A DNA stretch of 7,515 nucleotides from contig JAEYTV010000089.1 in assembly GCA_023433855.1 (NCBI GenBank), forward strand, positions 1 to 7,515, read 5' to 3'. The translations under genes and the position numbers were made by a program. Below the pieces are notes generated by a model, which did not search any database, was not told where the DNA came from, and worked only from the letters and a program-made list of their open reading frames with translations. The stretch is from Pseudomonadota bacterium (lineage in GTDB: Bacteria; Pseudomonadota; Alphaproteobacteria; Rhizobiales; Rhizobiaceae). Below are positions 1 through 5,681 of the stretch, one piece after another (position 1 is the stretch's first letter; each line of letters begins with the position of its first letter).

Positions 1-678
1 GCTTGTGTCACGGCTCAGGCCATTTTCTATGGCGCAGAGGCTGGCGCCACTGCCGAGATGAGCGATCACCACCTTCTTTGCGGCGATGTCAGGAGCCAAC
101 CGCCTGAGTTCGCCTGCGACGTATTCATATGACAGCCCATGGAATCCGTACCGCTTGAGGCCGCGGTCGTGCCAGGCGCGGGGAAGGGCGAACCGTCTCA
201 CGAGGTCGGCCTGAGTGGCATGGAAGGTGGTGTCGAACGAGCCGGTCTGGAAGAGTTCCGGCCGCAAATGGCTGACGGCCCGAACCAGGCGGATTGCCTG
301 GGGCTGATGAAGCGGTGCAAGCTGCGTCAGATCCCTGACCTTTTCGAGAGCATCCGCGTCGAGTTCCACCGGCCCATCGAAGATGTCGCCGCCGTGGACG
401 ATCCTGTGGCCGGCTGCAATCACGGCCCCCAGGTCATAGTATTCGCCAAGCGCGCCAAATACCTCGTCCAGTAGATGGTTGAGATCCTCGTCGGCGTCTG
501 CTCGGAGCGGAAGCTCCAATAGCGCCGGTCCCTCCTGCAGATGGAGCATCAGAGGGTGGCCGCCAAAGTCGACGACCGCCTTGCCTATACGCTTCGCAAC
601 ATCTCCGTTCACTGCGAAGATACCGATCTTGACCGTTGAAGATCCGGCATTGAAGGTCAGAAGAAGCTTGTCGCTCAT
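1..678 (-). CDS. ackA: Acetate kinase (acetate/propionate kinase family), N-terminal 226 residues, 3' end outside window
   Basis: Catalyses acetyl-phosphate + ADP to acetate + ATP in the cytoplasm; in rhizobia this family is often linked to phosphoketolase. The reading frame is open from the ATG at 678 to the window edge, 226 codons of a usual ~400. Visible motifs: the N-terminal phosphate-binding NAGSST (residues 10-15), GHRIVHGG (90-97, with the substrate arginine R92), APLHQP (121-126), FDTTFH (148-153, with the catalytic aspartate D149), RYGFHGLSYEYV (176-187, with H180) and HLGSGAS (207-213). Two motifs depart from the textbook enzyme: GLSYEY stands where most acetate kinases have GTSHRY, and HLGSGAS where they have HLGNGAS. 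The first I recall as typical of the phosphoketolase-associated subgroup. The start is supported by GGAG about 7 nt upstream of the ATG. Its upstream region is shared with the divergent gene at 1081 and contains an FNR/FixK-type box. Family assignment is secure; acetate versus propionate preference is not. Confidence 0.95.
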   Translation of the reverse strand, partial: MSDKLLLTFNAGSSTVKIGIFAVNGDVAKRIGKAVVDFGGHPLMLHLQEGPALLELPLRADADEDLNHLLDEVFGALGEYYDLGAVIAAGHRIVHGGDIFDGPVELDADALEKVRDLTQLAPLHQPQAIRLVRAVSHLRPELFQTGSFDTTFHATQADLVRRFALPRAWHDRGLKRYGFHGLSYEYVAGELRRLAPDIAAKKVVIAHLGSGASLCAIENGLSRDTS

Positions 679-954
679 GCAAGTGCTCCATATCCTGCGC
701 CGCGCCGCCGGCGTTGCTCCGCCGAGTGGCATTGCAACCATGGCAGGATCATCCAGCCTTGTCCAAGGACATGGATCGATCGTGAAGGAACCACGCAGGC
801 GACACTGGTACCTGGCGGAGGAACGGCCACGCCGGAACCTGGACCTCGATATACGAAGCGAGGAGTTGTTCGACTGTTCCTCGCAGCAAGGCTATCGTGC
901 GCTGCGGCCTTCCTTTTGCCATCGCGGAACGTTGGCGGCCGCGCCCATTTGTGG

Positions 955-960
955 ATCTTA
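955..960 (-). promoter_or_regulatory. Putative -10 element for ackA
   Basis: The minus strand reads TAAGAT, 4 of 6 matches to TATAAT. Its centre lies 32 bp from the centre of the FNR/FixK-type box, the spacing expected for a class II activator site at -41.5. This would place the start of transcription near 948. It is inferred from spacing alone. Confidence 0.35.
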
Positions 961-982
961 CCGCCGGCCGCGGGACCGTTCA

Positions 983-996
983 TTGATACAGCGCAA
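983..996. promoter_or_regulatory. FNR/FixK-type anaerobox in the divergent promoter
   Basis: The sequence TTGATACAGCGCAA is one good half-site (TTGAT) plus a CGCAA half-site (TTGCG on the other strand) in the 14-bp FNR-family geometry. Rhizobial FixK/FnrN-type regulators activate genes under low oxygen from such sites. The box lies 85-98 bp upstream of the gene at 1081 and about 305 bp from ackA. A box with the same TTGAY-N3-GCGCAA pattern precedes the alcohol dehydrogenase gene, which strengthens the call considerably. Which FNR-family protein binds cannot be told from here. Confidence 0.65.
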
Positions 997-1018
997 GGCA
1001 CCGAGGCCTCCGGGAAGG

Positions 1019-1024
1019 AATACT
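1019..1024 (+). promoter_or_regulatory. Putative -10 element for the phosphotransferase/AAA gene
   Basis: AATACT matches TATAAT at 4 of 6 positions and is centred exactly 32 bp downstream of the FNR/FixK-type box centre, as in class II FNR promoters. The predicted transcript would start near 1031, leaving a leader of about 50 nt that contains a small GC stem and the ribosome-binding site GAGGAG (1068-1073). Confidence 0.35.
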
Positions 1025-1080
1025 GATCATGTAAGCGCGCGCGCGAGCGCTGCTCGATCGGCATCCTGAGGAGAGAAACG

Positions 1081-2598
1081 ATGACGATGACACAAGATCA
1101 AAGTGGCACGATCGACTTCCTCGCCGACCCCGCGACGCATGGCCTGGCTGCCCCGGTCGAGTTGATCGAGACGCATATCTCGGTGATCGTGCTCGCCGGC
1201 CCCATCGCCTACAAGATGAAAAAGGCAGTCAAGCTGCCTTATGTGGATTTTTCCTCGCCCGAAATTCGCGAGGATGCCTGTCGCAATGAGGTTGCGCTCA
1301 ACGGCGAAACGGCACCAGGGCTCTATATAGGCCTTCGTCGGATCACCCGCCGGCCGGATGGCGGGCTTGAGTTCGACGGCCGAGGTGCGCTCGTCGATAC
1401 AGTCATCAAGATGAACCGCTTCGAACAGGAACAGCTCTTCGATCGCCTTGCAGGGTCAGGCAAGTTGTCGGCAGAATTGATGACTGCCGCGGCGCGCATG
1501 ATCGCCGATTATCACGGAAAGGCGCCGGTGGTTTCCGGGAGTTCGGGCATGGAGAATATCTCCCGGGTCCTCGATATCAACGAGGCCGGTTTCGCCACCA
1601 GCAGAGTGTTTGATCAGGCGCAGGTTTCCCGTCTCGCCGATGCGTTCCGGTCCCGGCTGCGTGAGCATTCCCGGGCGCTTGATCGCCGCGCGCAGGCCGG
1701 ACGCGTGCGTCGGTGCCACGGCGACCTGCATCTGCGTAACATATGCCTGCTGGACGACAGGCCATGCCTGTTCGACTGCATCGAATTCAATCCACAGATC
1801 GCTACGATCGACGTCTTATACGATCTCGCCTTTCTGCTCATGGACCTGTGGCATCGGGGCCTTTCCGATCTCGCCAACCTCGCGGTGAATCGCTATCTGG
1901 ACGAAAGGGATGACGAGGACGGTTTCTGCCTGTTGCCATTCTTCATGGCGATCCGTGCTGCCGTCCGTGCACATGTGACCGCCACCCAGGCCGAAGAGCC
2001 GGACCAGGATGCCGTTGCGCTGGCCAAAGAAGCCAGGTCGTATTTTGAGCTGGCCTCCCATCTGCTGGAGAAGGTGCCGACGCGACTTGTCGCGATCGGC
2101 GGCTTGAGCGGCTCGGGAAAAACGACCGTTGCTGATCGGTTAGCCTCGAAGATCGGTTCGCCCCCTGGGGCACGGATACTGGAAAGCGACCGGATACGGA
2201 AAGCTCTTCACGGCGTGCAGGCAGAGACGCGATTGCCGGCGTCGGCCTATACCGCGGAAATATCCGATGCGGTCTACAGGCAGATGGCGCTTCGCGCAGA
2301 GCGTATACTGGCGGACGGGGGATGCGTTGTTGCGGATGCGGTCTTCGACGACGCGGGAAAAAGGCAGCAGATCGAGGACGCCGCCGGGACGTCGGCCAGC
2401 AGCTTCCAGGGCATCTGGCTCGATGCCGATCCCGCCTTGCTCCTGCAGCGCGTGCGGTGCCGCACCGGTGGACCATCGGATGCCGACGCCGAGGTTGTTG
2501 CCGCGCAGCTTGCCCGCCAGCATGAAGGCATCGCGTGGCGACATATCGATGCGTCTCGGCCGCTGGAAGAGATTGTCGCCATGCTTGCGAAGGATTGA
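1081..2598 (+). CDS. Two-domain protein: aminoglycoside-phosphotransferase-like domain fused to P-loop AAA kinase domain
   Basis: A 505-residue cytoplasmic protein of unknown substrate. Residues about 20-300 form a kinase-like domain of the APH/choline-kinase fold: an AYKMKK lysine motif (43-48), the Brenner catalytic loop HGDLHLRN (213-220), and FDCIEFN (231-237), which supplies the metal-binding acidic residues. Residues about 335-505 are a P-loop kinase-like domain with Walker A GLSGSGKT (341-348) and ESDRIRK (368-374), resembling gluconate/chloramphenicol-type small-molecule kinases. The fused architecture is a known family, usually annotated as bifunctional aminoglycoside phosphotransferase/ATP-binding protein. 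To my knowledge the Mycobacterium tuberculosis member Rv2004c belongs to the DosR hypoxia regulon. Both nucleotide sites look intact. The start at 1081 has AGGAG 7 nt upstream; the ATG at 1087 is an alternative. It faces ackA across an FNR/FixK-type box and converges on adh. Despite the family name, there is no reason to infer antibiotic resistance. The fold and motifs are secure; the function is unknown. Confidence 0.9.
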   Translation: MTMTQDQSGTIDFLADPATHGLAAPVELIETHISVIVLAGPIAYKMKKAVKLPYVDFSSPEIREDACRNEVALNGETAPGLYIGLRRITRRPDGGLEFDGRGALVDTVIKMNRFEQEQLFDRLAGSGKLSAELMTAAARMIADYHGKAPVVSGSSGMENISRVLDINEAGFATSRVFDQAQVSRLADAFRSRLREHSRALDRRAQAGRVRRCHGDLHLRNICLLDDRPCLFDCIEFNPQIATIDVLYDLAFLLMDLWHRGLSDLANLAVNRYLDERDDEDGFCLLPFFMAIRAAVRAHVTATQAEEPDQDAVALAKEARSYFELASHLLEKVPTRLVAIGGLSGSGKTTVADRLASKIGSPPGARILESDRIRKALHGVQAETRLPASAYTAEISDAVYRQMALRAERILADGGCVVADAVFDDAGKRQQIEDAAGTSASSFQGIWLDADPALLLQRVRCRTGGPSDADAEVVAAQLARQHEGIAWRHIDASRPLEEIVAMLAKD

Positions 2599-2604
2599 GC
2601 GGCA

Positions 2605-2624
2605 CGCCGGCCGAGAAACCGGCG
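2605..2624. terminator. Possible bidirectional terminator hairpin between convergent genes
   Basis: The 36-bp gap between two convergent stop codons contains the inverted repeat CGCCGG (2605-2610) / CCGGCG (2619-2624) with an 8-nt loop. There is no clear T-run on either side, so this is at best a weak intrinsic terminator shared by both genes. Confidence 0.4.
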
Positions 2625-2634
2625 CCCTTGTGCG

Positions 2635-3672
2635 TCAGCGGGCCGCAGTGAAATCCAGCACCATCCGGCCATCGACATTGCCCTCCTTGAGACGGGAGAA
2701 GATGTCGTTGATATCCTCGAGCGGCGCTTTGTGGATTTCGGTCTTGACCTTGCCTTCCGCGGCGAATGCGATTGCTTCATCGAGATCGCGGCGTGTGCCG
2801 ACGATCGAACCCCTTACTGTGATGCGTTTCAGTACCACGTCGAAGATGGGCGTCGGGAACTCACCCGGGGGAAGGCCAACCAGGCTGACGGTGCCTTTTC
2901 GCCGCACCATTCGCAAGGCTTGCGAGAAGGCAGGCGGTGAAACGGATGTCACCAACACGCCATGAGCCCCACCTCCGGTAGCTGTCATGACCTCTTCGAC
3001 CGCAGTCGCCGCGCGGGCGTCGACGGCGATGTCTGCGCCGACATGTCGGGCGAGTTCATGCTTGTCGGCGGCGACGTCCAGAGCGGCAACCTTGAGGCCC
3101 ATAGCCTTGGCGTATTGGACCGCCACGTGACCGAGACCCCCGATCCCGGAGATCGCTATCCACTCTCCCGGCTTTGCTTCCGTTTCCTTGATCCCCTTGT
3201 AGGTCGTAACGCCCGCGCAGAGGATAGGAGAGATCGCGGCGAAATCCACGTCCGGCGGGAGCCGGGCCGCGAAGGCGGCTGACGCTATCACGTACTCGGC
3301 GAAGCCTCCATTGCAGCTGTAGCCGGTATTGTGTTGATGCTCACAGAGCGTCTCCCAGCCGGTTTCGCAATACTCACAGCGAAGGCAGGCGTCATGGAGC
3401 CAGGCAACCCCCACTGCGTCACCTTCCTTGAACTCCGTCACGCCCGGACCAAGCTCGACCACAACACCTGCGGCCTCATGACCGGGAATGAAAGGCGGGG
3501 TTGGTTTTACCGGCCAGTCGCCGTCGGCCGCATGCAAATCGGTGTGGCACACTCCGCAAGCCAGTACCTTGACCAGCATCTCGCCGGGCCCGGGGACAGG
3601 AACGGGGACTGACTCGATGGCAAGTGGCTTGCCGAACTGATGCACCACAGCAGCTTTCATCGTCTTCGACAT
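2635..3672 (-). CDS. adhP: Zinc-dependent alcohol dehydrogenase, AdhP-like
   Basis: A 345-residue cytosolic medium-chain dehydrogenase that interconverts primary alcohols (typically ethanol) and aldehydes with NAD. The full length and all key residues are present. Catalytic zinc ligands are C42 (in GVCHTD), H65 (in GHE) and C152 (in LCAGVTTYK). Structural zinc ligands are C96, C99, C102 and C110. The Rossmann motif is GIGGLG (176-181), followed by an acidic residue D199 at the end of the second strand, which indicates NAD rather than NADP. The overall sequence is close to the bacterial AdhP/AdhA group, where acetaldehyde reduction under low oxygen is common. The start at 3672 has GGAG 6 nt upstream; M5 is a less likely alternative. 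An FNR/FixK-type box lies about 64 bp upstream. With acetate kinase nearby, the likely role is redox balance during oxygen limitation, by inference. The exact substrate is not determined. Confidence 0.95.
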   Translation of the reverse strand: MSKTMKAAVVHQFGKPLAIESVPVPVPGPGEMLVKVLACGVCHTDLHAADGDWPVKPTPPFIPGHEAAGVVVELGPGVTEFKEGDAVGVAWLHDACLRCEYCETGWETLCEHQHNTGYSCNGGFAEYVIASAAFAARLPPDVDFAAISPILCAGVTTYKGIKETEAKPGEWIAISGIGGLGHVAVQYAKAMGLKVAALDVAADKHELARHVGADIAVDARAATAVEEVMTATGGGAHGVLVTSVSPPAFSQALRMVRRKGTVSLVGLPPGEFPTPIFDVVLKRITVRGSIVGTRRDLDEAIAFAAEGKVKTEIHKAPLEDINDIFSRLKEGNVDGRMVLDFTAAR

Positions 3673-3707
3673 CGTGCTCTCCTTCGTTGCGGCACATGGT
3701 CGGCGAG

Positions 3708-3713
3708 AGTGTT
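3708..3713 (-). promoter_or_regulatory. Putative -10 element for adhP
   Basis: The minus strand reads AACACT, only 3 of 6 matches to TATAAT, but it is centred 32 bp from the FNR/FixK-type box centre as in the other predicted promoters. Transcription would begin near 3701, giving a short leader of about 28 nt that includes the ribosome-binding site. Confidence 0.3.
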
Positions 3714-3735
3714 TCGCAGGTGGATCGTCGCGTCA

Positions 3736-3749
3736 TTGACGTGGCGCAA
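3736..3749 (-). promoter_or_regulatory. FNR/FixK-type anaerobox upstream of adhP
   Basis: The plus strand reads TTGACGTGGCGCAA, and the minus strand, in the direction of adhP, TTGCGCCACGTCAA. It fits the relaxed FixK pattern TTG(A/C)-N6-(T/G)CAA and shares CATTGAY-N3-GCGCAA with the box at 983-996. The site centre would be at -41.5 relative to a start near 3701. Confidence 0.65.
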
Positions 3750-3917
3750 AAATGCTATGGATGGCCGATCCGACCTGTCACTCTTTTCTGCTTCAGGCCG
3801 TTGCCTAAACTCCCGGTGTTGAATACCGATGGTCGAAGGTGAAGGTGAGCCGCGTGCGCATCGCCGACGTCCACACGCAAACGGATCGCCGTCCGGCATG
3901 CTCCAAGGTAAGATAGA
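3750..3917. other. Upstream region of folA, no gene recognised
   Basis: Between the adhP regulatory box and folA I see no conserved gene and no convincing sigma-70 promoter; TTGCCT at 3801-3806 has only a poor -10 partner. A short inverted repeat, CGGA-N6-TCCG, lies near 3882-3897. The promoter of folA must lie here or be of a type I cannot recognise. Confidence 0.4.
3905..3908 (+). promoter_or_regulatory. Ribosome-binding site that decides the TTG start of folA
   Basis: AAGG lies 9 nt before the TTG at 3918. An in-frame stop (TAA, 3909-3911) lies just upstream, so no longer reading is possible, and the next in-frame ATG is well inside the conserved fold. Confidence 0.55.
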
Positions 3918-4448
3918 TTGACCCGACCTCGCATCGATATCATCGCGGCAGTTTCAAGAAACGGCGTCATCGGCCGTAACGGTGACATGCCATGGAAGCT
4001 GTCCACGGACCTCAAGCGGTTCAAGTCGCTCACGCTCGGAAAGCCGGTGATCGTCGGGCGCAAGACATTCGATTCCTTCGGGGGAAGACCGCTGCCCGGG
4101 CGCCCGCATGTCGTGGTGACGCGCAACCGCGATTTCCATCCGGAAGGCGTGGACACAGCGGTGTCGGTGGATGAGGCATTGTCTGTCGCCGGCCGGAAAG
4201 CGGCGGAACTCGGCGTCGGGCAGATCTTCGTGATCGGCGGCGGCGAAATCTATTCGAAGGTACTCCCGCTTGCCGACGGCCTCCATATCACCCATGTCGA
4301 GACCGAGATTGCGGACGGCGACACCTTTTTCCCGACCATTGATGCCACCCTCTTCGAAAAGGTCGAGGAGATCGAGGTTGAAGCGGGGGAAAGGGACAAT
4401 TACCCCACGCGATTCGTAACCTATCGGCGCCGACCTGCGGCAAACTGA
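3918..4448 (+). CDS. folA: Dihydrofolate reductase
   Basis: Reduces dihydrofolate to tetrahydrofolate with NADPH in the cytosol, sustaining thymidylate, purine and methionine synthesis. At 176 residues it is slightly longer than the E. coli enzyme (159). Conserved elements: NGVIGRNGDMPW (15-26, the flexible loop with M24 and W26), the catalytic aspartate D31 in STDLKRFK, the NADPH-binding GRKTFDS (47-53), PLPGR (58-62, with the folate-binding arginine R62), VIGGGEIY (105-112) and DTFFP (135-139). Initiation is at TTG, because a stop lies immediately upstream in frame and the first conserved strand (IDIIAAVS) begins at residue 6. It is followed 132 bp later by hflK, an arrangement I recall from Rhizobiales, where thyA is often just upstream; here the gene before it is adhP on the other strand. 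Identification is secure. Confidence 0.96.
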   Translation: MTRPRIDIIAAVSRNGVIGRNGDMPWKLSTDLKRFKSLTLGKPVIVGRKTFDSFGGRPLPGRPHVVVTRNRDFHPEGVDTAVSVDEALSVAGRKAAELGVGQIFVIGGGEIYSKVLPLADGLHITHVETEIADGDTFFPTIDATLFEKVEEIEVEAGERDNYPTRFVTYRRRPAAN

Positions 4449-4489
4449 AACATTTCGTTACCAAACACCGGGAAGTTATTGATGCCGCG

Positions 4490-4518
4490 TTGAAAGCGTG
4501 ACGGCTCATACCTATAAC
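4490..4518 (+). promoter_or_regulatory. Predicted promoter of hflK-hflC
   Basis: TTGAAA (4490-4495) and TATAAC (4513-4518) are separated by 17 bp and match the sigma-70 consensus at 5 of 6 positions each. The same stretch can be read as heat-shock-like (a TTGAA core followed by CCTATAA), so use by RpoH is possible but not shown. Transcription would begin near 4525, after the folA stop, so hflKC need not depend on folA readthrough. Confidence 0.6.
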
Positions 4519-4533
4519 GGCATGGCCGGACCG

Positions 4534-4555
4534 CCTCGCGCGTCGACCGGCGAGG
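4534..4555 (+). other. Hairpin in the hflK leader
   Basis: CCTCGC (4534-4539) can pair with GCGAGG (4550-4555) around a 10-nt loop. It lies within the predicted 5' leader, about 15 nt before the hflK ribosome-binding site (AGAGG, 4571-4575). It has no T-run and is unlikely to be a terminator. Confidence 0.35.
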
Positions 4556-4580
4556 GAGTGGTACGAAAAAAGAGGTTTTG

Positions 4581-5681
4581 ATGCCCTGGAGTAATCAGAA
4601 TGGCGGCGGCGGCCCTTGGGGCGGCGGCGGCGGTAACAATCAAGGACCCTGGGGTCAGGGACCTAACCGCCCGCGCGGCGGCGGGGGCAGCGGCGGCCCG
4701 CCCGATCTCGAGGACATCATCCGGCGAAGCCAGGACCGTTTGCGCGGCGTGATGCCCGGAGGATTCAATGGTGGCGCCTTCGTGATCATCCTGATCGTCA
4801 TCCTGGCCTTCTTTGCCTTTCAGTCGATCTACACCGTGCAGCCGGATGAGCGCGGCGTCGAACTTCGCTTCGGACGGCCCAAGGACGAAATCTCCATGCC
4901 CGGGCTGCATTTCCATCTTTGGCCGCTCGAATCGGTCGAGATCGTGAAGGTGACCGAGCAGCAGCAGAACATCGGCGCGCCGCGCGGTTCGAATTCAAAT
5001 GCCGGCTGGATGCTGACAGGCGATCAGAACATCGTCAATGTCCAGTTCTCGGTGCTGTTCACGGTCACGGATCCGAAAGCCTACCTCTTCAATCTCGAGA
5101 CACCCGCTTCGACGCTGCAGCAGGTCGCCGAGAGCGCCATGCGCGAAGTCGTCGGTCGTCGTCCGGCGCAGGACATTTTCCGCGACAATCGAGAAGACGT
5201 GTCGATCGAGGTACGCAACATCATCCAGGGGACGATGGACACCTACGGCTCCGGTATCGCCATCAATGCCGTGCCGATCGAAGATGCAGCGCCCCCGCGC
5301 GAAGTGGCCGACGCCTTCGAAGAAGTACAGCGCGCCGAACAGGATGAAGACCGTTTCGTCGAAGAAGCCAACCAGTACGCCAACCAGAAGCTCGGCCAGG
5401 CTCGCGGTCAGGCGGCGCAGATCCGCGAAGAAGCTGCAGCCTACAAGGACCGTGTTGTCAACGAAGCGCAGGGTGAAGCGCAGCGTTTCGTCTCGATCTA
5501 TGAGCAATACGCCAATGCTCCCGAAGTCACCCGTAAGCGCATCTTCCTGGAAACCATGGAAGCCGTGTTGAAGAACTCGAACAAGATCATCATCGACAGC
5601 AACGAGGGCGTTGTTCCGTATTTGCCATTGAACGAGATCTCCAAACCCCAGCCGCAGAATACGCAGGGAGCCGTCCGATGA
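4581..5681 (+). CDS. hflK: FtsH protease modulator HflK (SPFH/band 7 membrane protein)
   Basis: Forms with HflC a large inner-membrane assembly that encloses and modulates the FtsH protease in membrane-protein quality control. The 366-residue protein begins with a Gly/Trp/Asn-rich cytoplasmic segment (about 1-40) typical of HflK. This is followed by a short amphipathic stretch, one transmembrane helix (about 65-83) and the SPFH domain (about 84-270) facing the periplasm, with the HflK-type LTGDQNIVNVQ (146-156). A charged Ala/Glu-rich coiled coil (about 240-315) and a Pro/Gln-rich tail follow. The ATG at 4581 is preferred: AGAGG lies 5 nt upstream and the MPWSNQ start is usual for the family. 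An in-frame TTG immediately before it (4578) would add one residue only. It overlaps hflC by ATGA, implying translational coupling. Identification is secure. Confidence 0.96.
   Translation: MPWSNQNGGGGPWGGGGGNNQGPWGQGPNRPRGGGGSGGPPDLEDIIRRSQDRLRGVMPGGFNGGAFVIILIVILAFFAFQSIYTVQPDERGVELRFGRPKDEISMPGLHFHLWPLESVEIVKVTEQQQNIGAPRGSNSNAGWMLTGDQNIVNVQFSVLFTVTDPKAYLFNLETPASTLQQVAESAMREVVGRRPAQDIFRDNREDVSIEVRNIIQGTMDTYGSGIAINAVPIEDAAPPREVADAFEEVQRAEQDEDRFVEEANQYANQKLGQARGQAAQIREEAAAYKDRVVNEAQGEAQRFVSIYEQYANAPEVTRKRIFLETMEAVLKNSNKIIIDSNEGVVPYLPLNEISKPQPQNTQGAVR

Larger units (their letters stand above)
679..1080. other. Divergent intergenic region between ackA and the phosphotransferase/AAA gene
   Basis: About 400 bp without a recognisable gene. 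It carries one FNR/FixK-type box (983-996) with -10-like hexamers on both sides, and Shine-Dalgarno sequences at either end. Near the plus-strand gene, 1034-1051 is a GC alternation able to fold as a small stem (AGCGC 1034-1038 with GCGCT 1047-1051). CCTTGTCCAAGG at 757-768 is a near-perfect palindrome of unknown meaning. Longer open frames cross the region on both strands but resemble no family and look like high-GC chance frames. If ackA starts transcription near 948, its leader would be about 270 nt, long enough to hold a regulatory element or small gene, but none is recognised. Confidence 0.6.

Noticed and set aside
1034..1051. GC alternation as a functional repeat or CRISPR-like element
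   Set aside because: It is a single short (GC)n run with a weak self-complementary stem; no repeat units or spacers are present.
675..1064. A 129-codon minus-strand open frame upstream of ackA
   Set aside because: It overlaps the ackA start and its ribosome-binding site in another frame, has no recognised domain, and is rich in Arg, Pro and Ser as expected of chance frames.
479..1069. A 196-codon plus-strand open frame across the ackA start and the divergent intergenic region
   Set aside because: It runs antisense through the well-supported ackA N terminus, has an Arg/Ser-rich composition typical of shadow frames in high-GC DNA, and shows no known motif.
1081..2598. Aminoglycoside resistance gene
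   Set aside because: Only the kinase fold is shared; the fused P-loop domain and the genomic context match a family of unknown substrate rather than known resistance enzymes.
1943..2605. A 220-codon minus-strand frame opposite the phosphotransferase/AAA gene
   Set aside because: It is antisense to conserved motifs (Walker A) of a clear gene, with low-complexity Arg/Pro composition.
3801..3829. TTGCCT with TACCGA as a folA promoter
   Set aside because: The spacing is 17 bp, but the -10 matches consensus at only two positions.
4587..4698. Gly-codon-rich repeat at the 5' end of hflK as a DNA repeat element
   Set aside because: It encodes the Gly/Asn/Trp-rich N terminus normal for HflK, so the repetitiveness is explained by the protein.
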